DNA of 64,000 nt from Amorphus sp040750475 (GTDB taxonomy: Bacteria; Pseudomonadota; Alphaproteobacteria; Rhizobiales; Amorphaceae): NCBI RefSeq assembly GCF_040750475.1, contig NZ_JABJVY010000002.1, positions 62,001 through 126,000 of the forward strand, written 5' to 3'. Within the stretch, counting starts at the first letter, position 1, and each line of letters begins with the position of its first letter. Made by a program: the position numbers and the translations under genes. Of the stretch, positions 17,733 through 27,092 are shown piece after piece. The notes under the pieces are model-generated. The model saw only the letters and a list, made by a program, of their open reading frames with translations. It was not told where the DNA came from and ran no database searches.

Positions 17733-18743
17733 GTGTTCGCACTCAGGATAGCTTTGCTCGCGCTTGCGGCCGGCGCTGCGTTAACGTCATCGATGGCGTC
17801 TGCTCAGGATACGACCCAGTTGCGGTTCCTGACCGCCTGGGACGACCGCTTCGACGGGACGATTGCCGTCGCTCAGCGCTTTGTACAGTTTGCCGAAGAA
17901 GAGTCCGACGGCCGTATTACGTTCCAGTTCAGCGGGCCCGAAGTGGTTCCGCCGGGGCAGCAGTTTGAGCCCGTCTCAAGAGGCGTGTTCGATGTCGGAT
18001 TTGCCACGCCGATCTACTATATCGGAACCACCGGGGTGCCCTCAGCCTTCTTTGCGTTGCCGCCCGATCCTGCGATGTGGCGCGAAAAAGGCTATTGGGA
18101 TTTCGCCGATCAGGAGCTTCAGCGCTTCAATCAGAAGCTGATCGCCTTCACGTCGGGAAGCGGAGACAATGATTTCTATCAGGTCATTCTCCGTGAACCT
18201 CTGGGCGACGGCGACAGGCCGCTTGCCGGTCGGAAGATAAGAGGCAACAAATACTACGAACCGGTCGTCGTTCCCCTCGGCGGATCTCTGGTGAACCTGC
18301 CGATCGGCGAGACCTATTCGGCGCTTGAGAAGGGCGTCGTCGACGGCGTCGCGTTCCCGATCGCCGGCATGCAGCGGCTGAAGTTCCAGGAAGTGGCGGG
18401 TTACATGATGCGCCCACGCTTCGGGACATCTCCCTTTACGGTCACCATGAACCTCGACAAGTTCAAGGCGCTGAGCGAGCAGGACCAGAAGGCCGTGCTG
18501 GAAGCCGGCCGCCGCGTCGAGGAGAGCAGCACCAAAGAGTTCGCCGAACTCGCCGACAAGACGATTGCCGACCTCAAAGAGGCGGGCATGAAAGAGGTCT
18601 CTCTGAATCCGGAACTGGCCAACGGGATCGAGGCGGGACTCGTAGCGGGCTCCTGGCAAACCGCCATTGAGGGCAATCCCCAGACGGCCGGCCGTGTGGA
18701 AGAGCTGAGGAAGATGGCGCGCGAAAACGGCGACGCCGAATAG
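17733..18743 (+). CDS. dctP: TRAP transporter substrate-binding protein DctP
   Basis: The protein has 336 residues and starts at GTG 17733 with a strong GGGAGG at 17721. A Sec signal peptide (FALRIALLALAAGAALTSSMASA) is followed by a DctP domain (AVAQRFVQFAEEESDGRITF, RGVFDVGFATPIYY, RKIRGNKYYEPVVVPLGGS, LEKGVVDGVAFP). The conserved arginine of RKIRG usually binds a carboxylate on the ligand. DctQ, DctM and a LigM-type demethylase follow, so the ligand is probably a methoxylated or N-/O-methylated acid. Confidence 0.92.
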   Translation: MFALRIALLALAAGAALTSSMASAQDTTQLRFLTAWDDRFDGTIAVAQRFVQFAEEESDGRITFQFSGPEVVPPGQQFEPVSRGVFDVGFATPIYYIGTTGVPSAFFALPPDPAMWREKGYWDFADQELQRFNQKLIAFTSGSGDNDFYQVILREPLGDGDRPLAGRKIRGNKYYEPVVVPLGGSLVNLPIGETYSALEKGVVDGVAFPIAGMQRLKFQEVAGYMMRPRFGTSPFTVTMNLDKFKALSEQDQKAVLEAGRRVEESSTKEFAELADKTIADLKEAGMKEVSLNPELANGIEAGLVAGSWQTAIEGNPQTAGRVEELRKMARENGDAE

Positions 18744-18829
18744 TCCCTTCGCTGGTCCGTCGAGGCGGCGGCGAACGAACGCGCCGCCTCGGCACCCCCC
18801 TTTTCTTCCCTTCCGACCGTGGTGAGAGA

Positions 18830-19372
18830 ATGAGGCCGCTCAGCCTTTTCTTCAGGGCGCACGACGTATTGACGGATACAACCTATATCATCGGTGTATT
18901 CGGCCTTGCGTCCATGGTTATCATCTACTGCGCAGAAGTCGTTACGCGGTATTTTCTAAACTCGGCGCTCGACTGGGCCAACGACGCGTTCTCCAACATT
19001 TTGTGCATCACCATTTTCGCGATGGTGCCACACGTCACGCGGATCGGCAGTCATATCGAGATCAACCTGATCCCGGAACTGCTGCCGTCAGTGCGTCGCC
19101 CGCTGGCGACTATGGGTTCGATTGTGGGCGCATTCGTGTGCGGGTTCGCCGCCTGGATGAGCCTTCAGGAAAACGTCCGGCAAGTCGCCCTTGGGATACA
19201 GACCGCTCAGAACCATCCGCTTCCGGTCATCTGGATGTCTGGGTTCATTACTTACGGGTTTGCGAGTTCGGCGCTCTATTTCCTGCGCTCCCTCTTTCCG
19301 TATCCCGCCGTGCTCCCAGTCAGCTTCGTGACGCAGATGGCCGCGCCATCTCCCTCCAGCGGTATTGAGTAA
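18830..19372 (+). CDS. dctQ: TRAP transporter small permease DctQ
   Basis: The protein has 180 residues with four predicted membrane helices. The pattern YCAEVVTRYFLNSALDWANDAFSN is typical of DctQ, including the tryptophan-containing loop. It lies between dctP and dctM; its stop is 5 bp before the dctM start. Confidence 0.88.
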   Translation: MRPLSLFFRAHDVLTDTTYIIGVFGLASMVIIYCAEVVTRYFLNSALDWANDAFSNILCITIFAMVPHVTRIGSHIEINLIPELLPSVRRPLATMGSIVGAFVCGFAAWMSLQENVRQVALGIQTAQNHPLPVIWMSGFITYGFASSALYFLRSLFPYPAVLPVSFVTQMAAPSPSSGIE

Positions 19373-19377
19373 AGAAG

Positions 19378-20688
19378 ATGGCTGATTGGTGGGTGGTACT
19401 GTCATCCGGCCTGACGCTTCTGGTCGCTTTATTCCTGACCGGAATGCCGATCTTTATCGGATTTCTGGTCATCATTATCGGTGGTGTTCTGTTCATGATG
19501 GGCAGTGCCGGCTTCGGCATGGTCGTGAACAGCATGTACGACACCGCGACGACGGCGTCGCTCGGCAGCATTCCGCTCTTCATCCTTCTGGGCGAAATCC
19601 TGTTCCGATCCGGCTGCGTCCAGGTGCTGATGGACTCGATCGACAAGCTTGTGGGCCGCATCCGCGGGCGTCAGTACGTGCTGTCGATCGCTCTCGCGAC
19701 CGTGCTCGGGGCCTTGTCGGGGTCCTCCATGGCGGTGGGCGCGATGATGGGTCGCTCCCTGCTGCCGGCTATGCTCGAAAAGAAGTATGACCTGCGTCTT
19801 TCGGTAGGCACGATACTGGGCGGAGCCTGCCTGGCTCCGATCATCCCGCCAAGTATTCTTGCGATCATCATCGGCACGCTTGCAGACGTCTCGATCGCGT
19901 CGCTGCTTATCGGAGGCGTCGGGCCGGGCTTGCTGCTCGCCGCACTCTACGTGATTGCCTGTTTCGTGAAGATCAGGCTGGATCCGACGCTTGCGCCCGA
20001 AACCGAAGCCCTCGGAAAGGTCTCCGCTGGCGAGAAATGGCGAGCGGCGTTCGGGCTTCTGCCGTTCAGCCTGATCATCTTCATGGTTGTCGGATTGATC
20101 ATGCTCGGCATCGCCACGCCGTCGGAATCGGCCGCGACCGGCGTCGTGGGCGGCCTGCTGACCGCAGCCTACTACCGCAAGCTCAATCTGCGCATGCTGT
20201 ACGCCTCGTTCGGCGAGGCGGCTGCCCTGTCCGCGGTCATTCTTCTCATCCTCGTCAGCGCCGTAATGTTCACGCAGCTTCTCGCCTTCACCGGCGCGAT
20301 CAGCGCAGTCATCCACATCGTGACATCTCTCGATGCGAACATCTGGCTGATGCTGTTCCTGATGATGTTCCTGCCGTTCGTCTTGTGCATGTTCATCGAT
20401 CAGATCGGCCTGATGCTGATCCTCATTCCGATATACGTCCCGATGATAAGGGTCCTGGACTTCGACCCGGTGTGGTTCTGGGTCCTCTTCCTGATCAACA
20501 TCACCCTCGGCGCGATCACACCTCCCTTCGGGTACGTCATGTTCGCGCTGAAGGCGGCCGCAGCCAACGTCTCCATCAAGGAGATATTCGCCGCCTCCTG
20601 GCTCTTCGTCGGCCTGACGTTGCTGGGAATGCTCCTGATCGTGCTGTTCCCGCCGATCGTGACCTATCTTCCCGGGCTCCTTCGCTGA
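19378..20688 (+). CDS. dctM: TRAP transporter large permease DctM
   Basis: This polytopic protein has 436 residues. DctM signatures include IPLFILLGEILFRSG, ALSGSSMAVGAMMGRSLLP, PIIPPSILAIIIG and a C-terminal LGAITPPFGYVMFALK block. Together with the preceding DctP and DctQ it forms a complete tripartite importer. A demethylase gene starts 58 bp downstream on the same strand. Confidence 0.93.
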   Translation: MADWWVVLSSGLTLLVALFLTGMPIFIGFLVIIIGGVLFMMGSAGFGMVVNSMYDTATTASLGSIPLFILLGEILFRSGCVQVLMDSIDKLVGRIRGRQYVLSIALATVLGALSGSSMAVGAMMGRSLLPAMLEKKYDLRLSVGTILGGACLAPIIPPSILAIIIGTLADVSIASLLIGGVGPGLLLAALYVIACFVKIRLDPTLAPETEALGKVSAGEKWRAAFGLLPFSLIIFMVVGLIMLGIATPSESAATGVVGGLLTAAYYRKLNLRMLYASFGEAAALSAVILLILVSAVMFTQLLAFTGAISAVIHIVTSLDANIWLMLFLMMFLPFVLCMFIDQIGLMLILIPIYVPMIRVLDFDPVWFWVLFLINITLGAITPPFGYVMFALKAAAANVSIKEIFAASWLFVGLTLLGMLLIVLFPPIVTYLPGLLR

Positions 20689-20746
20689 TCTTACCGGTGG
20701 CGAAGCTGCGCCTTCTGTCTAAACCTCGTGTACAGTGGAGGAAGTG

Positions 20747-22144
20747 ATGAAAAGCCTTCAAGAACTGATGGATTCCAAATCGAATTTCGTAGATTATCTG
20801 TATAATGACACGATTTCCCAGTATCACAAATCCCGGACAGGCTATTTTGCGTCGCTGATTGCGCCTGAATACACCAACTGGCGCGAGGAGCAGCGTGCCT
20901 GGCGCGAAAGTGCGGTTCTGTTCAACCAGTCGCATCATATGCCGGAACTCTTCGTGAAGGGCCCGGACGCCAAGCGCCTGCTCGAATATCTGAGCCCGTG
21001 CTCGTTCGCCAATCTCGCGACCAACCGGGGCAAGCAGTACATCGCCTACACGGAGCGCGGTCACCACGTCGGCGACTGCATCCTGCACTACTACGGCGAG
21101 AAAGACGGCTTCGAGCTGATCAGCGGCATGCCGGTGCTCAACTGGATCCGCTATCATGGCGAGACCGGCGGTTACGACGTCGACATCACCTTCGAGCCGA
21201 CCACGCCTTACACGCCGGACGGCAAGCGGTCGAAGTACCGTTTCGAAGTGGAAGGGCCGAGTGCACGCAAGATCCTCGATGAGGTCTGCGAAGGCGGTTT
21301 CCCCGAGATCAAGTTCTTCCACACGGAATACGTGAAGATTGCGGGATGCCGCGTGCACGTGCTTCGCCACGGCATGGCGGGGCACGCCGGTGCCGAGATC
21401 TCCGGGCCTTTCGACGAGATGGATACGGTCCGCGACGCGATCCTCAGCGCCGGAGAAAAGTACGGCATTCGGCAAGCGGGAACGCGAACCTACTACAGCA
21501 CGCCCCTGGAGAACGCCTGGATCCCGTATCCGCTTCCCGGCATCTATACGGGCGAGGAAAATCGCGCCTATCGCGAGTGGCTGGCGCCGGACAGCTGGGA
21601 GGCAAACATGCAGCTCGGTGGGAGCCTCTACAGCGACAACATCGAGGATTACTACTGGACACCGTCCGCCTTGGGCTACGAAAAGCTGGTTAAGTTCGAT
21701 CATGACTTTATCGGGCGCGAGGCCATCGAGGCGGGGCTTAAGGGGCCGAAGCGCGTCAAGCGTGTGCTTGAGTGGAACCTCGAAGACGTCAAGCGCGTGA
21801 TGAACTCCGCGTTCGAGGACGGCCCGCTCTATAAGTCGATTGAGATGCCGACGGCTTACTGGGGCTGGCCTCAAGCCGACGAAGTGCTTTCCAAGGATGG
21901 CACGCGCGTGGGGATGTCTCAGTACTGTGGCTACAACATCAACGAACGGGCGATGGTGTCGCTCTGCGGCATCGACGAGGCGTATGCGGCGCCGGGCACC
22001 GAGGTTGTCCTGACCTGGGGCGAAGTGAACGGCGGCTCGCGCAAGCCGCATGTCGAGCGGCATGAGCAGACGCAGATCCGCTGCCGTGTCTGCGACGCGC
22101 CATATTCGAAGACGGCGCAAGAGAAGTTGCGGGCCGTCATCTAA
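20747..22144 (+). CDS. Tetrahydrofolate-dependent demethylase, LigM/GcvT-like
   Basis: The protein has 465 residues, close to LigM/DesA O-demethylases of Sphingobium (about 470). Shared features include TNWREEQRAWRESAVLFNQSH near the N-terminus, LRHGMAGHAGAEISGPF, PLENAWIPYPLPGIYTGEE, KFDHDFIGREA and LTWGEVNGGSRK. These enzymes move a methyl group from vanillate-like methoxyarenes to tetrahydrofolate; sequence alone does not fix the donor. The ATG at 20747 has GGAGGA at 20736. Folate genes downstream would handle the 5-methyl-THF produced. Confidence 0.85.
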   Translation: MKSLQELMDSKSNFVDYLYNDTISQYHKSRTGYFASLIAPEYTNWREEQRAWRESAVLFNQSHHMPELFVKGPDAKRLLEYLSPCSFANLATNRGKQYIAYTERGHHVGDCILHYYGEKDGFELISGMPVLNWIRYHGETGGYDVDITFEPTTPYTPDGKRSKYRFEVEGPSARKILDEVCEGGFPEIKFFHTEYVKIAGCRVHVLRHGMAGHAGAEISGPFDEMDTVRDAILSAGEKYGIRQAGTRTYYSTPLENAWIPYPLPGIYTGEENRAYREWLAPDSWEANMQLGGSLYSDNIEDYYWTPSALGYEKLVKFDHDFIGREAIEAGLKGPKRVKRVLEWNLEDVKRVMNSAFEDGPLYKSIEMPTAYWGWPQADEVLSKDGTRVGMSQYCGYNINERAMVSLCGIDEAYAAPGTEVVLTWGEVNGGSRKPHVERHEQTQIRCRVCDAPYSKTAQEKLRAVI

Positions 22145-22310
22145 CCGGTCGGCCGTCTCGTTCTGCAGAACAACAAGCGCGTTGCAGGCTTCTCCGCTGG
22201 CTGCGAGCCGGCACGGGTGAGCTTTGCCCGATCCCGGACCGCAGACGGTCACGGTGGCCTCGACGCGCCCCTGCAGAGATCCTGCAGCTATCGGATATTG
22301 GGGCCGCCGA

Positions 22311-23027
22311 ATGGCCAACTATGTACTGACACTGACCTGCGATGACCGACCCGGCATCGTTGCCGCGGTTGCTTCTTGCCTAGCCAAGCATGGCGGCAAC
22401 ATCGTCGAGGCCCAACAATTCGACGATCACGAGACCGGCAAGTTCTTCATGCGGGTCGCATTCGCACTCGAAAGCGCACTCGACGACTTTACCGCCGGTC
22501 TTGCCGAAGAGAAGCGGCGCTTCGGTCTCACCTGTTTCCTTCGGCCGACCTTGCAGATGCGCAAGGTTCTGATCCTGGTTTCGAAGTTCGACCATTGCAT
22601 GGGCGATCTGCTCTACAGGATGCGGATCGGCGAGATGAACATGGAGTGTGTCGGGATTGTCTCAAACCATCCCAAGACATCCCTGAACCTCACCCTGCAG
22701 GAGAATATTCCCTTCCACGATTTCCCGATCACGAAAGAGACGAAACCCGAGCAAGAGGCGCGGATCAAGACCGTGGTCGAAGAGACGGGCGCAGAGCTCG
22801 TCATTCTGGCGCGCTACATGCAGATCCTGTCCGACGATCTGACGGAGTTTCTGTCCGGGCGCTGCATCAACATCCATCACTCGTTCCTACCGGGCTTCAA
22901 TGGAGCGAAGCCGTATCACCAGGCGCACGAGCGGGGTGTGAAGATGATCGGGGCGACGGCGCACTATGTGACCGCCGATCTGGATGACCGGCGTTGCGTG
23001 GGACGAGATCGATGGTCGTCGACATGA
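22311..23027 (+). CDS. purU: Formyltetrahydrofolate deformylase PurU, C-terminally truncated
   Basis: An N-terminal ACT domain (VLTLTCDDRPGIVAAVASCL) is followed by the formyltransferase-fold domain: KVLILVSKFDHCMGDLL, NIHHSFLPGFNGAKPYHQA, GVKMIGATAHYVTADLD. PurU hydrolyses 10-formyl-THF to formate and THF. Family members run to about 285 residues; here homology stops after the catalytic aspartate region and 14 unrelated residues follow, for 238 in all. The missing ~50 residues would complete the fold, so activity is doubtful. Its 3' end overlaps the start of the MetF-like gene. Confidence 0.82.
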   Translation: MANYVLTLTCDDRPGIVAAVASCLAKHGGNIVEAQQFDDHETGKFFMRVAFALESALDDFTAGLAEEKRRFGLTCFLRPTLQMRKVLILVSKFDHCMGDLLYRMRIGEMNMECVGIVSNHPKTSLNLTLQENIPFHDFPITKETKPEQEARIKTVVEETGAELVILARYMQILSDDLTEFLSGRCINIHHSFLPGFNGAKPYHQAHERGVKMIGATAHYVTADLDDRRCVGRDRWSST

Positions 23028-23911
23028 AGCAAACTGCCCGGCTCGGGCACATCCCCGCCTCGATAGAGGTATCTTCGAAGCAGGCGCTGGACTCGGGCGA
23101 TCTGCCCGGCCTGTTTCCGCCGGGAACCCGCGTCTACGTCACCGACATAGGCTCCGACGAACCGTCTGCACTGGTGAAGGCCGCACGACGCGTGACGGAC
23201 CTGGGCTACACGGCCGTCCCGCATTTTGCGGCGCGTCGCCTGTCGACGAGGCAGGCGGTGGAGACGCAAATCAAGTCGATGACACAGGACGGGGGTGTCC
23301 GCGATATCCTCGTCATCGGCGGCGATCTGGCGCGGCCCGTCGGAGACTATGCGTCTTCCATGGACGTGCTGGAGAGCGGCTTTCTCGAGAAATACGGGAT
23401 TTCCCATGTCGGGGTGGCCGGCCATCCCGAGGGCAGCCCGAACTTCGCCGAGCAGTCGGCCCTCGAAGCGCTCCGGATGAAGAAGTCCTTCGGCGAGCGC
23501 TCCGGTATCGAGGTGCGGATCGTCACCCAGTTCGGCTTCGACGGCCGGAAGCAGGCCGACTGGGCCGAAACCCTGCTCCGGCACGGTATCGACCTGCCAA
23601 TACATTTGGGCGTCGCCGGACCCGCGAAGATCAGCACCCTCGTCAAGTATGCCGCCGCCTGCGGCGTGGGCAACTCGATCGGCTTCCTGAAGAAGAACAC
23701 GCGCTCGATTGCGGCACTCGCCACCAGCCATTCTCCGGAAGGGGTGGTTGGTCCGATCGAGACCCATTGGCTGCAGGACCGAGAGACGCGGATCGAGCAG
23801 ATCCATGTCTTTCCCTTCGGCGGGGTCAAGAAGGCCGCGCAATGGCTCGAGCACCGCGGAACCTGGGATCGAGGCCGTCATGGAGAGCTCGACGTTTCGA
23901 GGGCCGAGTAG
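23012..23911 (+). CDS. MetF-like methylenetetrahydrofolate reductase
   Basis: This protein of about 299 residues has a TIM-barrel MetF fold. Features include IPASIEVSSKQALDSGDL, TRVYVTDIGSDE, DILVIGGDL, GVAGHPEGSPNFA and VTQFGFDG. It would reversibly oxidise 5-methyl-THF to 5,10-methylene-THF, the step needed after a LigM-type demethylase. ATGs at 23012 and 23024 and a GTG at 22994 are possible starts; 23012 is chosen provisionally. It is followed 3 bp downstream by the folD fragment. Confidence 0.85.
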   Translation: MVVDMKQTARLGHIPASIEVSSKQALDSGDLPGLFPPGTRVYVTDIGSDEPSALVKAARRVTDLGYTAVPHFAARRLSTRQAVETQIKSMTQDGGVRDILVIGGDLARPVGDYASSMDVLESGFLEKYGISHVGVAGHPEGSPNFAEQSALEALRMKKSFGERSGIEVRIVTQFGFDGRKQADWAETLLRHGIDLPIHLGVAGPAKISTLVKYAAACGVGNSIGFLKKNTRSIAALATSHSPEGVVGPIETHWLQDRETRIEQIHVFPFGGVKKAAQWLEHRGTWDRGRHGELDVSRAE

Positions 23912-23914
23912 ACG

Positions 23915-24223
23915 ATGTCGGCACGTGTCATCGACGGAAAGAAGCTCTCAGAGTCCTTGCGGGGCGAATATCGGCAGCGCGTCGCGGAGCTGCAGCGCGC
24001 CAGAGGGATCACGCCAGCTTTGGCCGTGCTGCTGATCGGCGAAGATCCACCCTCCGAGGTCTACGTCCGCAACAAGATACGGGCGGCCGAACACGTCGGC
24101 CTCATCTCGCGCATGTACCGATATCCAGCCGACGTTCTGCCGGAGGAGGTCCTGGCGACGATTGATCAGCTCAACGCCGATGCGTCGGTTCACGGTATCC
24201 TGGTGCAACTTCCGCTTTCGTGA
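23915..24223 (+). pseudogene. folD: FolD, N-terminal third only (truncated)
   Basis: The 102 residues include SARVIDGKKLSESLR, PALAVLLIGEDPPSEVYVRN and HGILVQLPLS, the N-terminal catalytic half-domain of methylene-THF dehydrogenase/cyclohydrolase. Full FolD is about 290 residues with an NAD(P)-binding domain after LPLP. Homology stops at a TGA right after VQLPLS and the sequence turns into insertion-sequence debris, so it was broken by an insertion or rearrangement. Confidence 0.88.
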
Positions 24224-24618
24224 AGAGTTTCGGGCGCCGAAAGGCGTACGAAAGTCCCCGAGCAAGGAACCCGCGGGCCCCAGGCGATGGGCTATGGGGA
24301 TTTCGGATTTAGCCGGTGCCGGGGACGGCGCGGCCGCCGTCTGGAAGCGTCGGAATGGATGCGGACAGGCCGCTTCGTTGCGCCACCGGGGGGATGGTGT
24401 TGGCCCGGTTCTGGTTCCGACACGCGCCTGTCGGCATCAGCAATCACCATTGATGCGTGCACATCCGTTACCGGAGACTGAGCGTCAGCGGCTTGAAGCT
24501 TGAGTATGTCATGCCGGGTCATGGACAGTTCTCCGGGTTCGCCGTGGTTGCGTCCGGCGGCGCGCGCGGTTGCCTCCATTGTTTGAACACCTGGGTCACG
24601 ATCATGCGCCCGCCGCAG
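24224..24618. other. Unassigned debris between folD and the IS91-type remnant
   Basis: About 395 bp continues the minus-strand frame of the transposase but shows no similarity to it that I can recognise. It probably belongs to a lost element or a rearranged 3' end of the IS91-type copy. No gene is supported. Confidence 0.4.
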
Positions 24619-25101
24619 CACGTGCGGATGGTGGGTCATCGCGGATCCCCAGGTGTGGAGCACGGCGGTGATGGCGATGCGTACGCCGAGATGCTTTGGA
24701 TCCGCCGCGATCGTCAGCATCGTCTGCGATGCCGACTTGAACAACAGGTCGTAGATGAGCGCCTTGTTCTGGAATGCGATGCCGGCGACCTCGGCCGGCA
24801 GCGTGAACACGACGTGGAAGTAGCCGACCGGCAAGAGGTCCGCCTCGCGCTCGGCAAGCCATGTCCTGGCCGCCGCGCCCTGACACTTCGGGCAGTGCCG
24901 GTTGCGGCAGGAGTTGTAGGCAATGCGCCGCTGGCCGCAGTCCTCGCAGGCCTCGACGTGACCGCTAAGGGCTGCGGTGCGGCAATGCTCGATCGCAGAC
25001 ATCACCTTGAGCTGATGTAAGCTCAGATGACCTGCATGTGCGGCCCGGTAGACTGGCCCGGCGGCACGGAAGATGTCGGCGACCTCGATCGAGCCGCGCA
25101 C
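24619..25101 (-). pseudogene. IS91-type transposase, N-terminal fragment
   Basis: About 161 residues match the N-terminus of IS91-family (Y2 rolling-circle) transposases: HQLKVMSAIEHCRTAAL, a zinc finger C-x2-C...C-x4-C-x2-C (ACEDCGQRRIAYNSCRNRHC) and GYFHVVFTLPAEVAGIAFQN, ending THHPHV. The reading then diverges where HMIVPGG would be expected. The catalytic tyrosines are missing. It begins with GTG just after the integrase remnant, an order I associate with certain IS91-like elements that carry a recombinase gene. Confidence 0.85.
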
Positions 25102-25104
25102 GGC

Positions 25105-25440
25105 TTAGCCGTCGGGCGAACTCTCCCTCGGCTTGAACAGCCCGAGCTTGTCGAGCGGGCTCGTGACCGTGCGCACCGTCCGGGTCGCGACCTTGGCGTA
25201 GAACGCGGTGCTGTTGAGCTTGGCGTGCCCGAGCAGGACCTGGATGATCCGGATGTCGGTGCCGTCCTCCAGGAGGTGGGGTCGCGAAACTATGGCGCAG
25301 CGTGTGCGGTCCGACCCGCTTGGCGATGTCGGCGGCCTGGGCCGCCTCGACAACGATGCGATAGAGCTGCCGCGTGCTGATCGGCTTCATCGCGTGCTGT
25401 CCCGGGAACAGCCAGCCGTCGCGGTGCATCACACCCTGCT
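25105..25440 (-). pseudogene. Tyrosine recombinase fragment with a one-base frameshift
   Basis: Upstream frame: GWLFPGQH...RQLYRIVVEAAQAAD...VGPHTLRHSFAT. Downstream frame: HLLEDGTDIRIIQVLLGH then STAFYAKVATRTVRTV. The two join at a run of four G (plus strand 25278-25281) where three would keep the frame, so one extra base caused the frameshift. The catalytic H-x-L-R-H box and the LLGH motif are preserved across the two frames. The N-terminal half is absent. Confidence 0.85.
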
Positions 25441-25446
25441 GCCGCC

Positions 25447-25613
25447 CTCCACTGGAAGGAGGACTACAACACGCACATACCGTATTCAGCACTCGGCAAT
25501 ATCCCGCCGGCCGAGTTCGCAGGGAGGATCAGGCTGGAAAACCAAGCCGCATAAGGCCAGAAACGAAACCCGAGCCTCTCCGAATTGCTGGAGGGAAGAA
25601 GGGGCTCAGGTCA
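25447..25613 (+). mobile_element. 3' end of an IS3-family element (OrfB tail plus terminal repeat)
   Basis: The translated tail HWKEDYNTHIPYSALGNIPP then AEFAGRIRLENQAA and stop at 25554 is the C-terminus of an IS3-group integrase-type transposase. The downstream stretch ends GGGGCTCAGGTCA at 25613, resembling the terminal repeat of IS407-like members. Everything 5' of this tail is missing, replaced by the recombinase fragment. Confidence 0.75.
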
Positions 25614-25971
25614 GTCGCTTTAGATGACTGGCTGTGGTTCTGCGCAAGAGGAGATAAATATTGCCAAACCGGCAGGTGCGGCGGAGCCGAGGTTCGATGC
25701 GCTTCGGGAACCTGCGCATCGGTCGTCGTCTGGATGACACCACCCTGAACGAACCGAGCCACCATCGTGCTCGAGATCAGGTCGCTCGGATCCCCGAGGC
25801 TTCGAACACCGCATACACGGCTAACCCAGCGGTTTTCGCATCAAGCGCAGGGAACCTAACGCAAACGCTCGAATGGGTCTCGAGCCTTTTTCCAGAGCCA
25901 TAGCCGTCGGTGCTTGGAGGTACCGCGGGCGAGCAACCATCGCCCGGCCCGCGGGTCGCGTTCGATTGGGC
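25614..25971. other. Non-coding stretch after the insertion-sequence cluster
   Basis: About 360 bp with no recognised gene. A GC-rich imperfect hairpin around 25922-25955 follows the alpha/beta hydrolase gene on the minus strand, but it lacks a T-run. Confidence 0.35.
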
Positions 25972-26796
25972 TCAACTCTTGATGAAGGCCAGCAGATCGG
26001 CGTTGACGAGGTCGGGATGCGTCGTGCAGAGCCCGTGCGGCAGGCCCTCGTAGACCTTCAGCGTGCCCTTCGGGAGCAGTTCGGCCGACAGCGGTGCGGA
26101 GTCCCCGATCGGAACGATCTGATCGTCGTCGCCATGCATCACCAGGACGGGGATGTCGATCTTCTTGAGATCCTCGGTGAAATCGGTCTCCGAAAAGGCC
26201 TTGATGCAGTCGTAGTGGGCCTTGGTGCCTCCCATCATTCCCTGGCGCCACCAGTTCTGGATGACCCCCTGCGATGGCTCGGCGCCCGGCCGATTGTAGC
26301 CATAGAAAGGACCGGCCGGAACATCGAGGAAGAACTGAGCGCGGTTTGCGAAGAGCGCCGCGCGGAATCCGTCGAAGACTTCGAGTGGCAACCCGCCGGG
26401 GTTCTGCTCCGTCTTTACCATGATCGGGGGGACGGCGCCGATGAGAACGGCTTTGGCCGCCCGGTCGGTCCCGTGGCGGCCAAGATAGCGGGCGACTTCG
26501 CCGCCGCCGGTTGAATGGCCGATGTGGACAGCGTCCCGAAGGTCGAGCACGTCGGCCAAGGCTGCAACGTCGTCGGCGTACGTGTCCATGTCGTTGCCGT
26601 GCGCGGTCTGGGTCGAGCGACCGTGGCCTCTGCGGTCATGCGCGATGACACGATAGCCCTTGTGAAGGAAGAACAGCATCTGGCTGTCCCAGTCGTCGGC
26701 GCTGAGCGGCCAACCGTGGTGGAACACGATCGGCTGGCCAGTGCCCCAGTCCTTGTAGAAGATCTCGGTGCCGTCCTTGGTGGTGATGTAGCCCAT
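25972..26796 (-). CDS. Alpha/beta hydrolase, non-haem chloroperoxidase/arylesterase type
   Basis: The protein has 274 residues. Features are the oxyanion segment HHGWPLSADDWDSQM, nucleophile elbow GHSTGGGE (Ser), acid near HGDDDQIVP and base LPHGLCTTH. The close match to cofactor-free chloroperoxidases and arylesterases includes KDGTEIFYKDWGTGQPIVF at the start. These hydrolases act on esters or lactones; peroxidase activity is a side reaction. No signal peptide is seen. The gene stands alone between debris regions. Confidence 0.9.
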   Translation of the reverse strand: MGYITTKDGTEIFYKDWGTGQPIVFHHGWPLSADDWDSQMLFFLHKGYRVIAHDRRGHGRSTQTAHGNDMDTYADDVAALADVLDLRDAVHIGHSTGGGEVARYLGRHGTDRAAKAVLIGAVPPIMVKTEQNPGGLPLEVFDGFRAALFANRAQFFLDVPAGPFYGYNRPGAEPSQGVIQNWWRQGMMGGTKAHYDCIKAFSETDFTEDLKKIDIPVLVMHGDDDQIVPIGDSAPLSAELLPKGTLKVYEGLPHGLCTTHPDLVNADLLAFIKS

Positions 26797-27092
26797 GGTC
26801 TCGTCTCCGTTGAGAAAGGACGCTGTCGGGAAGAGGCCGCGCCGATCGCCGGGCGCGGGAAAAGCAGTGCGCAGCGGCGACTGCGGAAACGGCAGAGGGG
26901 CGCAGCAGGCGAGCCGAATGAGCAGCCGCGCCGGTGGCGTCCGCTCATCCTGGTGAGGAGAGGCGGACAGCCTTGTTGGTCAACTGATGCGAATACTGAA
27001 ACAGGAGCCGTTGGCTGGGGTCGGGTGCTTGGATTAGAGCACGAATACGGGTCAGCTCAGTCAATAAAATCGGCGATGCCTGTTAGGTCAAT

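Noticed and set aside
20576..22318. 580-codon open frame on the minus strand
   Set aside because: Antisense shadow of the LigM-type gene; its composition is unlike real proteins.
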